Shown: positions 1 through 10,792 of the stretch, in pieces
How positions within the stretch are numbered: the first letter of the stretch is position 1
How the letters are laid out: each line of letters starts with the position of its first letter
From: Eimeria necatrix
Taxonomy: Eukaryota; Apicomplexa; Conoidasida; Eucoccidiorida; Eimeriidae
NCBI RefSeq assembly: GCF_000499385.1
Contig: NW_013651759.1
Span: 1 to 17,126, forward strand
DNA: 17,126 bases
Reading direction: 5' to 3'
Notes under the pieces: model-generated
Database searches by the model: none
The model's input: the letters and a program-made list of their open reading frames with translations, nothing else
What the model was told of the DNA's origin: nothing
Position numbers and translations under genes: made by a program

Positions 1-1716
1 TTCTAAACACCAGGCAGCCAATATCTCACTAGGCATGCGATGAAAAAGTAAGTAGCATGCGATATGGGCGACGAACACAGGCCTCTTAACAGTTACATGA
101 CGACACGTAGCCACCAAGCATTTACTCTCACAAGCCATTGCCCCGATAAAACGTATCATACCACCATCCGCCGAAACACGTCTCTCAAGCGCCTGCACAA
201 GGCCATTCGCTGGTCCATTCGCTGGATCTACAAACTGGTTTCAGAAATTGATAACTCCTGCGCTACATCATGCAAACAGCCAATACTGCTAAATCCTGTC
301 CCGATCGTCTTTTCACCAAGAATCACGGGACAAAAGCGTTGCACTGCATCAACGCACACGCTGCAAAGAAATGACATACCGTGCCACAGAGGCTGAGTAA
401 TGGACTGTGCGCGCAAAATGCCCTGTGCACTCCTCCGAAGCTAGCAAATCGTCCTGATAAAGGCGCATCAACTTTTACATGTCATGTTTGTGCCCACAAA
501 GAGGACAACGTGCGAATCTCACGGGATAGCTCCTGTGACAGTCGCAGCGCCCACCGGTGTTTCTTGTTTGAGCATATTCGGACCTAGTTAGAAATCAAGT
601 AAACTCTCCTGGAGTGTGTACGTGTTTGATATGCAGTTTGTATGGAAAAAAACGCGATCACTGGCTCAATGGCCATGCACTAAGCTTCAATGCCCTCCAG
701 CATACTATCATAACATACATACAACACGTATCGCCAGCCAGAGCCATTTTCATCAAACATACTCATGCTCGTAGTGAGATACACAAATAAGAAGTAAAAA
801 GAGCTGACGGACTCGGAAAGTAGCATCGTGCGTCGCCGCACAGGTTAAGGCTCCACAACATCTTCTCTAGACAGCACTGCAAGTATAGCTGCCACCCACA
901 TGTCTCAAGCAGTTAACTTGTCCGCTTCTTCCAAGCTGACGTCCATGCGGTGTCAAGGGCTCCTCAAAACTGGGTACAGTCTTGACCTTGAGGAGGTTGC
1001 TCGCAACACACTTTCGTTTGCCCCAGGCAAGTCCAATCGCCTAATTTAGCAATGAAGCCATTTTAGATAACAAATTGCAAAAGAACGACACGGGCCTTTT
1101 TTCTTCAGTAGCCAAGCAGCAGCGCAAGGTTGTTCCATTAAGAGCAGTGCAAGTCAAGCATGAGCAACCCTGGTACTATATGCTTCATATTTCTAGCCTC
1201 AGTTCGCCAACGTTTACACGTCACTTCACTCACATAAAAATTCTTTGCGTTCTGCAATGGCTTTTCAAAGAATAACTCGAATGCATACCTACATTATGAA
1301 TGCTATCATCTACAAGTCCTTTATTTTGGTGAGGCATTGCATATTACAAACAATGTGAAGCTTTCATGTAAGTGCAGCAGCACAAAGTTGCAGCATGTTA
1401 CCTGTTTTGCAAAACATCTACACGAATGGGTGTCCCACGTGATTTCTGTCCGTTTGGCTGCAGGTAGCGATTGGGGGTGCATGTGACGCAGCGCATATGC
1501 GGTGTTTGTTCCACAGTATCAACAATGTTGCGAGCATTCTTTATCACGAAGTGAGTCGGAAAACCACAGGCAATCTTTTCAGCACTTCCTTTTGCGCAGG
1601 TCTGTCACGCGATTCACAGCCAGGAGGCTTTTTCGCGTTAATGATGTGTGCCTGGGGGCTGACGCTGCACAAAATATATTGTTCTCATCCTAGATCGGGC
1701 CTGTGTACAGTAATGG
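1..1716. other. Non-coding stretch, no gene seen
   Basis: No open frame here looks coding. All are at most 110 codons, overlap on opposite strands and match no family I recognise. The only structure visible is short. The 9-mer GCATGCGAT occurs at 33-41 and again at 55-63. The 11-mer CCATTCGCTGG occurs twice at 203-213 and 215-225 (period 12). A tRNA A-box-like string near 663 has no properly spaced B box. The stretch is best read as intergenic or intronic DNA. Confidence 0.7.
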
Positions 1717-2149
1717 CTCACTGACTGCGCTAGCTTACATAACGTGCCCTAAAACTGACAGTTAAGCGCTCTCAAGATAAGTAGTCACACTCACTCCCAT
1801 GCTTTGGTGACGCAGTGCACAGTCCCACACCGTCAAACCGTGCTGCAACCACGGCACTGAAGTTCACTGCGTCAAGTTCGCAGTTTTTCCCATCGGCCGG
1901 GAACCGGAAACAACATATATGGCACAAGTAATTATTACATTCATCCAAACATGAATATCACGCTACTGTGATATCCACCCTACTCATTCAAGCTACACAA
2001 TCGCAACTAAGTATGCACGTATTCCGAAGACTTGCCTTTTGGGCATCCACTCACGCCTGACTTCGCATGGCATGTATATCCGAATCTCTCAATTTGCAAT
2101 GCTCAGCTGCCAAAGGAGTCTTCATCCCTGCACCTGTTTATACGGATGA
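1717..2149 (+). repeat. Diverged tandem array, copy 0
   Basis: First recognisable copy of a long tandem unit. Its left edge is set by CTCACTGACTGCGC at 1717, which recurs at 2150 and, as CTCACTGATTGCCC, at 2651. Inside it, the segment beginning GCTTTGGTGACGCAG at 1801 matches GCTTTGTTGACGCAA at 2705 in copy 2. The following CAGTCCCA matches CAGTCCAGCA in both later copies. The right end (TTTGCAATGCTCAGC, about 2092 onward) resembles the right end of copy 1 (TTTGCAATATTTAGC). Divergence is high and indels are present. This is the least certain of the three copies. Confidence 0.5.
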
Positions 2150-2650
2150 CTCACTGACTGCGCAACCGTCAATAGCCGGCACGATACCAAACACCAATAT
2201 CTCTTGACATAACTTTCTTCACATATGCTCTCTGCGTCGCTGACACGATAATCAGCGCACAGTCCAGCAGCGTAGCCACACTTTCGTCCGGATAGTGCAC
2301 AGATATCCAAAACTTGACGTTAATGACTTCTCCAGTCAGGCGCAGATGACCCGCTACATGCGTGCTTGGCCACGCAGTCAGGCAGTAAAGTAGCCTTACC
2401 CAACATACTTGTTCTTCACAGATTATGCTCGTATTGATTGCATCTATTTGAGCCACAGATAACAGAAATCCTGTGGAGACTCATTATACGCAAACTATAA
2501 TAAGGCAATCAAAAAAGTACATGCAGCATTGTAGAGATTTGTGTCGAAGATACCAAACAATTCCAACTCAAACATTCATGATTTGAATGCATCAGTTTGC
2601 AATATTTAGCACCCAGGCGCCCCTCTCCCCACGCCTCTCTCTAAAAGTGG
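2150..2650 (+). repeat. Diverged tandem array, copy 1
   Basis: Second copy, 501 bp, head to tail with its neighbours. Blocks shared with copy 2 occur in the same order. AATCAGCGCACAGTCCAGCA (about 2250-2269) matches AATCAACGCGCAGTCCAGCA (2721-2740) at 18 of 20 bases. CTCGTATTGATTGCATC at 2428 matches CTCGTATTGGTTGCACC at 2894; over 26 aligned bases 21 agree and all 5 differences are transitions. TGTAGAGATTTGTGTCGAAG matches TGTAGATATTTGCATCGAAG. The minus strand has a 95-codon open frame (2169-2456) aligning with one in copy 2, including an LDCALI match. No protein family is recognised. Confidence 0.7.
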
Positions 2651-3119
2651 CTCACTGATTGCCCATTTTTATATAGTTGCTCAATGACGAACAATATATC
2701 TTAAGCTTTGTTGACGCAAGAATCAACGCGCAGTCCAGCATAATTACACTCTCGTTCCAACACGACACTGAAATCTTAAACCAAATCGCGATAATGGCTG
2801 CTCCAGCCAGGCGAGCATGACCAGTAATCTCGAAAAAACGCAACTGGCTCAGAAAAGCAACCTTCATCAAACCAGTTTTGTTTATGAATGAGGCTCGTAT
2901 TGGTTGCACCCATTCAAGCACGAATGGCAAATGACCTTTAGATATTCATCCTGTGCAACGACCAGATTCAGTCATAAAAGTACTAGTGGCCTTGTAGATA
3001 TTTGCATCGAAGGATTCAAATGAGTCCAACTCAGGCTGTTGTGCATGCCCCAAAACTATCGCTTGACATTGTTCATCTCCATAGTCGCCTCCATCCCCAT
3101 TTTATCCAGGCCCAGTAAA
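2651..3119 (+). repeat. Diverged tandem array, copy 2
   Basis: Third copy, starting at CTCACTGATTGCCC. Its order of blocks matches copy 1 throughout. From the start motif these are the CAGTCCAGCA block, a CTCCAGCCAGGCG block matching CTCCAGTCAGGCG, the CTCGTATTGGTTGC block and the TGTAGATATTTGCATCGAAG block. A pyrimidine-rich right end near 3086-3119 follows. The right edge is approximate. A minus-strand frame of 92 codons (2652-2930) aligns with that of copy 1 but shows no known domain. The transition-rich divergence fits an old, neutrally decaying duplication. Confidence 0.7.
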
Positions 3120-3145
3120 CTTACCCATTCAAACACGCAGCACTA
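3120..3145 (+). repeat. Possible remnant of a fourth array copy
   Basis: ACCCATTCAAACACG, just after copy 2, resembles CACCCATTCAAGCACG at 2907-2922 inside copy 2 and ACTCATTCAAGC in copy 0. Nothing else of the unit follows clearly, so this is either a truncated copy or a chance match. Confidence 0.25.
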
Positions 3146-6100
3146 GAAGCTGGATTTCTTCCACCACAGCTGTTAAACTGCAGCGCCGCTGCAACTTGAA
3201 GCAGCCAAGTGCGAATGGTTCACAACTGGGGCGTGCAAGTTGCTCTTGCAGAACTACCGTCTTCCGCATCTCCAGATGTGACCACGCATGCGCAATGCAC
3301 ATCAAGGAACAAACGAATGCGTGGCGACTAAAAGGCATTCATAGACTAGATATTGGCATCACCAATTGCCGTGTCGAAATTGACTTAATTTGACGCAAGC
3401 TCTACCACTCAGCCTCGCCCATCGCGAAGCCAGAGACAAACGTTTTCCGACTGTGTGAAACCTCTACGTAATGTTCAGAACATAATAAGTGCACAACTGT
3501 GGACAGCTGTTGCTGCGTCTCTGCGGTCTGAACTCACATTACCGTCCGAGCTTCCTGCTCATTCCGTTGTCATCGAACGGCTACACAGTTGCAAATCCCT
3601 GTAGCACCTGTCTCTGGCATTCAGACTACATAATTATGTGAGCCAGAATCACATCCGGTCACATATATCAGACTCTTTCAGGCTCAAGCACCAGATGGTC
3701 ACTTCTGTATTGCCTGGCCATGCACTTTCACTCACGATCTGTATAAACGATTCCGACCGTACTATCTCAGGCACTTTTCCTTACTTTATGCTCATCCGTC
3801 GTTACAAGCCCAATTATTATCCTCAAAAGAAGACGTGAGAGGATAACATTTTCACTCGTCGAAGTGCAGTTCATGCCGATGTTCACGGAAAACCATAGAA
3901 GCGCCGCATATTTGGGCTTCCGCACATCTGCCGGGCACTGAGCTGTCAGCCAGGGCATTTTGCAGTGCTTTGCCTCAACGCAGTCCCTATGAAGCCAGAT
4001 TTTGACCCGTTTTGTGTCTAGCCGTGGATTGTTCAAGAAATCGTTTTTCGAGGACAACATTAGTAGACTGGGTGAACAGTCTTGTATTTATGACGCTAGC
4101 TCCACTTTCTCTTTCCATTAGGGCCAAATGCAGCGCCTGTAGACCGTCAGTTCGTCTTAGGACTCTGAACTCTGCACCAAACGGTGGCGCGCAGCTAGCA
4201 TGAGAAGTCGTGCAACCTTAAAGATCTCAAAACGTCTCACGGATTCTCTTTCACCTAGAAACACTGTAGAACGCATTGGGCTTATTCCATAGCTTCACAA
4301 CGCTTCCCCTTGTGATGCAAGCGGCTTTTAACAGCCTATGGTGAACATGAGTGAATGCACAGCTGAAACTGCGTCAGGAATTAACTTAGTAGAAAACCCA
4401 AGCCATGCACGATGCCGCTCACTACTTCTTTGCTGATGCTCCCTGCGGCAAATCGTAAACGTAGTTCTCTTCAACCACCCTGTCTTGGGCTTGATGAGTT
4501 CGCTAATGTGAGCAGTTTGCGTTTCATATCTCGTGCATATTTCGAAATGGATAGGCATTTGGAATTCTAGGTCACACGATTTTTCCAGAGACCCATGTCC
4601 AAACGAAAGTGCTCAGCTGTGAGTGCAAACGCTTGCCCGAGTGCAATGCGTCCACGCGTTTCGTAGTGATTCATGTGCATCCAATGTTAACTCAGTTTAC
4701 AGTTATACGAAGTTTTTGTAGAAAAGTTCGAGCTAGCATTTGTCTTTTTCACCGGTTCAAGTGCTACAACGTTGAAATTGCACCCCGTTTGCTGTCATCT
4801 TTTAGAAGCACTAGTTACATCTGCTGCCACCATCCACCAAGTTAATTGTTGGTGCAAGCGTCAATACTTAACATTAAAATTCTTCTCTAGAAGCTCACAC
4901 TGTGGAATAAAATTCGGGTTGCGAGAGAGCGTAGACCCTCAACTATCCACCGGACAACAGGGAATCTATTTCACAAGACTATGGCATTGATATGCTTTTG
5001 ATATATTTTTGATTTCTAGTTCTGAAAATTGGAAACAAACAGGTTGAGAGACACAAAACTATTTTGCGGCGTCTTTTCGGGTCAAGTAGATTTAAAAGTG
5101 CCATGCAAAAAGGAATTAGAGAGTCTAGCTCTCTTCTTGCAGCTATTTCCTGACGTCATGCTCTGCACACAAAAGTTCATTGTCAAGAACATGCAGCAGG
5201 ATGCTGCCCAGAAAATTAAAGGGTGAAAATCCAGGAGCACGTATCACGCATTAGTAACTGTATGCGTTGCACTCAAGAATCACGTCGCATAGCATCGCAT
5301 CTTTGATTTTGGTCGCATGTTGTTATCTTTCTCTGACGAGCACCAATTCAGCAACTGTGGACCATATGGAAAGTGCTCAATGCAAAACTGACGGGTATTT
5401 CTAAACTTACTAGGTGCTGAGTGCTCGAATCACTAATCCACTGTATCCTATCCAATCCTAGTCCAATCCTCCGTTTGCAGCTCTTTCCAACGAATGGCTA
5501 TCCAGAGTAATCATACGAAAACACCATTTGCGGGAAAATGGATACACTGGCACGCATGCACTGTCACGAACCCCCGGTGTGGGGACGTTACGTTGCTTCA
5601 CATGAACCGGAGGCTTCAGCCTTCCCATCAAGTACGTGCAAATGCAATAGTGCCATCCCAATAGCCAGGTTTCCCGTTTTTCGTCGTGCAATCCAAGTTT
5701 ATGTAAACAAAAGACAAAAACGTTCCCATGTGTTACCATTGTCCACTTAATGCGGATACATGGTCAGCTTGAACGTCTTCACATGTACTTTGCACGATGT
5801 GGCGGATAAGGAACTGCTTTCTCTCTTGTTTGAAACAGTTCGTTTCCTAAAAGGCTCTTCTTACTATGAGAGAGCTTGGCTTGTTAAGCAATGTGCGGCA
5901 AGAATACAGAAAACTCCCGACCTAGCACCTTCCTCGCTTCACGTCAGAAGCAACGTCTCCTGCGTCCGACCTGCTTCCCATTGCCAAAGCGACTCATCAC
6001 CATTACCAATGGTACTATTCCGTGACAATTAATTTCATCTAAAAAATTCCATCGTGAGATGAGTTTTAACTTTTCGTACTGATAGTGCTTGCTGCATCTC

Positions 6101-6600
6101 GAATGCCGCATGCAACTACATTATTTGTTGAGCCGCTCTCACTACCCGGCGCCTTCGCAAACCAGCCAAGCAAGCCAAGAGCGGTCGTACTGCCTTTACC
6201 GATGTAGTATTTCACGCGGATAAGATTAATTAATGTAGTGCAAGCATGCTATGTGGTTCATCCCCAATGTTTTGACATGAGAAGTTTTCAGGGGAACGTG
6301 AGAGCTAATTAAGAACTTTCCATATTCAGCGAGCACGAATATATCCCATCATCGAAGCGAGATCAGAGCATATCTACCGTGCACCGCAAGACGCTGTATG
6401 ATAAAGGACCAATGGAACGCGAAACTCACTGCTAGCGCACTGATAGCAGTTCTCACGCGCTAGTTTAAACACTTTCACGTAACAGACGCACAATCTGGAT
6501 GAATCGTAGCTTCTGTGTGCGTGGGAATGTGAAACGAACAGAAAGCAGGAATGCAGAAGCTCACGTTTTTCTCGCATGCGGGCACATTTGTTTCAATGAC
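3146..6600. other. Non-coding stretch, no gene seen
   Basis: Short overlapping frames on both strands, none longer than 97 codons and none with a recognisable domain. A 90-codon + frame at 5760-6032 begins at a true ATG and has an ordinary-looking amino acid mix (ELLSLLFETVRFLKGSS), but I recognise no family and see no supporting splice or codon signal. TATCCAATCCTAGTCCAATCCT at about 5447-5468 is a small imperfect tandem repeat (CCAATCCT twice). Confidence 0.65.
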
Positions 6601-9600
6601 TAATCCAGACAATTGCATGTAAACCCGGTATGATCGCTGCCATCGTTTATGTCCGCAGTTTGTTTAAAACAAGGTCGTCTGAAAGCAGCGCGCATTTTAT
6701 GAGGTCCATGCAGCGTGTGCCTGGAGCCGAGATATCGTGTGCACTCACTACCATATCCCAGAGGCATGCCGTGTGAAGTATTGCATGCGCTTCTTTATGT
6801 TCTCTTTTGGAAATGCGGAAAAAAGCAACAATTACAAGTGCGCCATCTTCATAGCAATCCTTTCAGGAGAATCAGGCTTGCTTAACGCCACTCTTCTGCA
6901 GAATTCCTGATAATTTGCCTTTGAAAGAAAGGCTCACCCGGTGATCCACTGAACACAGAGCAGTACGCAGCAAGTCCTCGTTTAGTTCTTGGTTTCATAA
7001 GCTTTTAAAGGTGGCTAGCAGGCGCCAAATTATAATATCATGTACGCGCTTACATACTGCATCAGGGACGACTGTGTACCTTTCAGGTGGAGCAGCGTAG
7101 TAAAATGGTTACTCCGCCATTGTGATCTGAATGAAATTTTGTAGGATGCCGCCTTGGAATCATGGTACTTGCTTGCAACTTAATCAATCTAACAACATTA
7201 AAAACACACCGTCTTTATAATCTGCTTTGTCTGGAAACCTTCATTATGATTCTCAAAGCGCCAGGTACACATAAGCTGCCAATGAAACATTTTTCCAGCT
7301 GGCTCGTCATCCGCCTGACACTTTCTTGTGATCGATTGCTAAAGTACGGATTTCGGTGTCTGGCAATAGCAGAGCAACTTCTGTGAGAGACGTTTGGCAA
7401 TGCTAACCGTCTGGAATGTGTATTGTTTGGAAAAAAGTCCCTATAGCAGAATTCGTAGCTTACAATCTCATTACCGTCATGCGACTAAATGATTTCATGT
7501 TTCACCTCTAATGCTTAACCGTTGCAGCAGCCATGACAAAACTTTTGAGACACGCAAGTTGGGCAATTTTTCAGGTGGACACATGGCGCGGTGTTGACGG
7601 CAGGTTATTTTGATATAAAGCAGCCGCCAGGTATGTTTTGTGTAACTGCGAAGCCCTCGTTAATCATCTATCGTAGTTTCTAGAGTGCTGATCCCCAAAA
7701 AATGCTTCCTTGACACAAGAACCGTGTGTAGGGTCAATCGAATAGCAATGCACTAAACTGGGCGTTCCTGGCTAGGGACGCTCACAATCTACCTCGCAGA
7801 TAACGGGAGCTTGCGAATTATACGTTTTCTGGTCACGCTGCTGAAGAGAGAGGCAACAGCTCTCCATGAGCTCTGGCTTCCTGGCATACAATCTGTCATG
7901 AGAAAGCAGTTTGACTTCCGGATATGGAAAGCCTTAGCCTAAGCAACCATTTTTAAGTTAACTATATGCTAAAGTTCACTGCTAGCACTTGCGTATCAAA
8001 TCCATCCGACAAAGTTCAAAGTTGTACTTTTTGAGAGAGTTACTCAATTGTCGCAGCCAGCGGAGGCCTCCTACCTGTCTTTTTCAATACACATCCTGCA
8101 TTTTACACCTGCAGAAGTAGCAATCTATTCTTGCTGTCTGATTTTTCACGAACAGTGCTACTGAATTCGTGCGCAGCAGCACCAAAGCTACCAAAGCAGA
8201 TTTGCGAATCAGAACATCTTGGCTCACTACATACCGCTAGAAGTGCGCTAACAGAAAAGGAGGCAATACTGCTGTCAATAGCATCGTCAGACAAGCGCTG
8301 AAAGTCATTTGTGATGTTCAGCACTGCAGTGAATCACGCCGACAGACCCACCAACCGAATTGCTTTTCCTCACAACCTCATTTTTAGAAACGCTGTTATT
8401 GATGAACGCGCTCTGCCGAAGGCAGCAGCATTGCTTTTCAATAGCTGATGCCAACGTTCGACCGACCATTTGTTGTGGTATCCACATTAATGCCAACGAG
8501 CCGCTCAGGAAAAGCAAGGAAGATGCTTCAAAGTAAAACTACTGTTATACGAACTGCCAGTAGTCACCTGAAAAAGCCGAGTGATGAGCTACCTAAGGAA
8601 GCATAGGTTCTTGAACACCAAAGAGTACAACCAATATATATAGCCTACTCAACGAGCACAAGACGCTGATGATTCCTCTGGCGAGCAAAGAGGAAACTCA
8701 AGTCTCTCCCAACAATCCAACAAAAAATGTCGTACGACTACGCTAATAATGAGGCTTATTTTTAGCTTGCGCACATTGCTTTCCCAAACAGTGTACGCCA
8801 TAGTCATGTCGTGACACAGCTATACCTGTTGTTCATAAACTTGGCGATTATTTTACTTCAGATAGAATTAAAGGGGAGTAGCGTGACTTACTGAAGCTCA
8901 CTATCCAGCGAAATAAGTTTGTTTTAGTGATCCATCGATTCGCAATTTGATGCACATGGACATATTGAGCTTTCCTTGCAAACGCAAAGCTCCCGATGCA
9001 TCAAAATGCTGATACAGCTGCAGGAACTTGACCAAAGGTACGCCAGCAGACGTAAGTTCGTTTCTGAACAAGATTATGCTGCCGAAACACACTTCCCGAG
9101 GAGCCAAAGTGAGAATGCAACAGAGATGAATGCACAAGTCTGTTTTTCACATACTACCTTCGTTTTGAGTATCCTAGGGATACTACGAGAAGAACTGCAG
9201 ACTAGCTTCAACAAAGGCATCCCAACAAAAATGTAGTGGGTTTTGTTATTAGCAGTGTTGTGTTCAACTGCGGCCAAGAGCAACTCAAAATTACCAAGTC
9301 TCACAATCTTGGTGGCATGCAAAAGATTAGAACAATCTGTGCATTCCTCTGGCTTCTTTGCTGTGCATAACACTGTCCAGACCTGGCACCATCACGATGA
9401 ACGTTTTATGTTAATAAATCCCCTTCAGTTCCTTCAGCTTGCTCATTGGAGTGCAAAAGCCGCCAAGGGTTGCTTACTATCTAGAATGAACCGGGTAAAG
9501 GTATGTTAGTGAGGAGTATTAAAGCGCTCCAGCAAGAGCAGTTTTCCATGTTGAATGCCTGTGGGCAAGTGCTTTTGGCCTTCAGTAAAGCTGTCTTCAC

Positions 9601-9734
9601 ACCTACAATCTGACAAATCAAGGGAGTTTGCGTCTTCTGGCACAGCGTGAAACGGAGTTGCGTCCTAAGCAGGGAAATTTCCATTTCTGCCTTTATGGTT
9701 TACAGCAATGCACGTGCATGTGTCCCGCACGTCT
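6601..9734. other. Non-coding stretch, no gene seen
   Basis: No frame here exceeds 99 codons, and the longer ones overlap antisense partners, for example around 8976-9373. No tRNA, rRNA or transposase signature is visible. ATGCACGTGCAT at 9708-9719 is a perfect 12 bp palindrome containing the E-box core CACGTG. It lies 15 bp left of the start of the 293 bp repeat R1 and is not present beside the second copy. Confidence 0.65.
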
Positions 9735-10027
9735 GGTGCTTGCTTTTGCATGAAAATCCGTATGCACACTTATTACGCGTATGGGGAATGGCACGCAGCG
9801 GTCACCCTGTTTAGTTGTGTTTTTCTTGTCTTCTTACGAGGCGTTCTGTTTTTGGTGTTTGCTAGCAGTCGGGCTTGTGATGTCAAGGTGTATTTGGTGT
9901 GAATTTTGAAGAGTGCGTTATACTTTATTTCACGCCACAATGCAGCATGTAGGCATCCAGAAAGCACTGTGCATGCGGTATCTTGGAACTGCTGGAGTGT
10001 AGGCAGTGCCCACTTTGTAAATCTCTC
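9735..10027 (+). repeat. 293 bp direct repeat, copy R1
   Basis: This block recurs at 10500-10792, offset by exactly 765 bp, without a single insertion or deletion. I count 7 differences in 293 positions (9762, 9766, 9839, 9843, 9848, 9850 and 9867). The final 160 bp, 9868-10027, are identical. Similarity stops abruptly at both edges: left flank GTCTG versus GTGGG, right flank GGTCGCG versus AGATCTA. On the minus strand the block is open for about 84 codons in both copies. Three of the amino acid positions differ (L/P, N/Y, T/M), so there is no sign of protein-level constraint. I do not recognise the sequence as a known SINE or LTR. Confidence 0.95.
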
Positions 10028-10080
10028 GGTCGCGTCACATTCTGGACGCGAAAATATTGCGCGATTTGGAAACGGCAGTT

Positions 10081-10100
10081 TTGCTTGCTCTTGCTTGCTC
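10081..10100 (+). repeat. 10 bp perfect tandem duplication
   Basis: TTGCTTGCTC is present twice back to back. This is a small local slippage product. Confidence 0.9.
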
Positions 10101-10200
10101 AGGTGTTTATCGCTACCACAGCCTTTTACATTTGTTACAAATGACTGATTCGAAGCAGCAGGGTTGGACTTAAGGGTCGTGGGACTGTGCTGTTTAGCAC

Positions 10201-10213
10201 CTCCCAGCTGTTG
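10201..10213 (+). repeat. Inverted repeat, left arm
   Basis: CTCCCAGCTGTTG is the exact reverse complement of CAACAGCTGGGAG at 10444-10456. The core CAGCTG is itself palindromic. Pairing stops after 13 bases on both sides. The arms enclose a 256 bp segment lying wholly between R1 and R2. Confidence 0.85.
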
Positions 10214-10443
10214 AGACACTTGCGGTATCTCCAGCGTTCATGCCGGTAGGCGGTCAGCAGGCGGTTGATAGCTAAGCCTTAATTGGGTGCGGAACGTTCC
10301 ATGCGTTGCAAATAGAGACTTCTAACTCGCTCCGAGTGAAGTGAACGTTGCGAAGATCTGTTTCGTCTGCGGTTGGCAGGCTGTGCGTCGAGTGCTAGGC
10401 TTGTCATGGAGGCATAGGTCTGCCAAGGGTCCAGGGGAAGCGC

Positions 10444-10456
10444 CAACAGCTGGGAG
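10444..10456 (-). repeat. Inverted repeat, right arm
   Basis: Partner of the arm at 10201-10213. Flanking bases (AGCAC to the left of the pair, CTTGC to the right) give no convincing target-site duplication. A terminal-inverted-repeat transposon is therefore possible but not demonstrated. Confidence 0.85.
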
Positions 10457-10499
10457 CTTGCTCTCAGAAAGGATTCGCCTTTAGTGACTCACTTTGTGG

Positions 10500-10792
10500 G
10501 GTGCTTGCTTTTGCATGAAAATCCGTGTGCCCACTTATTACGCGTATGGGGAATGGCACGCAGCGGTCACCCTGTTTAGTTGTGTTTTTCTTGTCTTCTT
10601 ACGGGGCATTCTATATTTGGTGTTTGCTAGCGGTCGGGCTTGTGATGTCAAGGTGTATTTGGTGTGAATTTTGAAGAGTGCGTTATACTTTATTTCACGC
10701 CACAATGCAGCATGTAGGCATCCAGAAAGCACTGTGCATGCGGTATCTTGGAACTGCTGGAGTGTAGGCAGTGCCCACTTTGTAAATCTCTC
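10500..10792 (+). repeat. 293 bp direct repeat, copy R2
   Basis: Second copy of R1 in the same orientation. On the minus strand an ATG at 10949-10951 opens a 137-codon frame that runs through the whole block to a stop at 10538-10540. Its N-terminus (MFLLILLKCLSL) is hydrophobic and its C-terminal part is basic (RMPRKKTRK). Because its C-terminal 84 residues are simply the repeat, and because codon changes between copies are mostly non-synonymous, I do not call it a gene. Confidence 0.95.

Larger units (their letters stand above)
10028..10499. other. Spacer between the 293 bp repeats
   Basis: 472 bp between R1 and R2, somewhat GC-richer than the surroundings by eye. It contains a perfect 10 bp tandem duplication, TTGCTTGCTC twice, at 10081-10100, and the 13 bp inverted repeat described separately. 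I see no coding frame of its own. If R1 and R2 were LTRs, a tRNA-complementary primer site just inside one repeat and a polypurine tract just inside the other would be expected. I see neither in either orientation. Confidence 0.6.

Noticed and set aside
663..695. tRNA-like A box (TGGCTCAATGG)
   Set aside because: The only B-box-like string follows far too closely and matches poorly. No cloverleaf can be formed.
9773..10219. 148-codon minus-strand open frame through R1
   Set aside because: It begins with GTG and has no ATG anywhere inside. Its C-terminal 84 codons are just the R1 repeat, and its N-terminal part reads through the inverted-repeat arm. No domain is visible.
9735..10792. Classical LTR retrotransposon with R1 and R2 as LTRs
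   Set aside because: The repeat ends are not TG..CA in either orientation. No primer-binding site, polypurine tract or target-site duplication was seen, and the interior is only 472 bp without coding potential. Kept as an open question in the findings rather than as an annotation.
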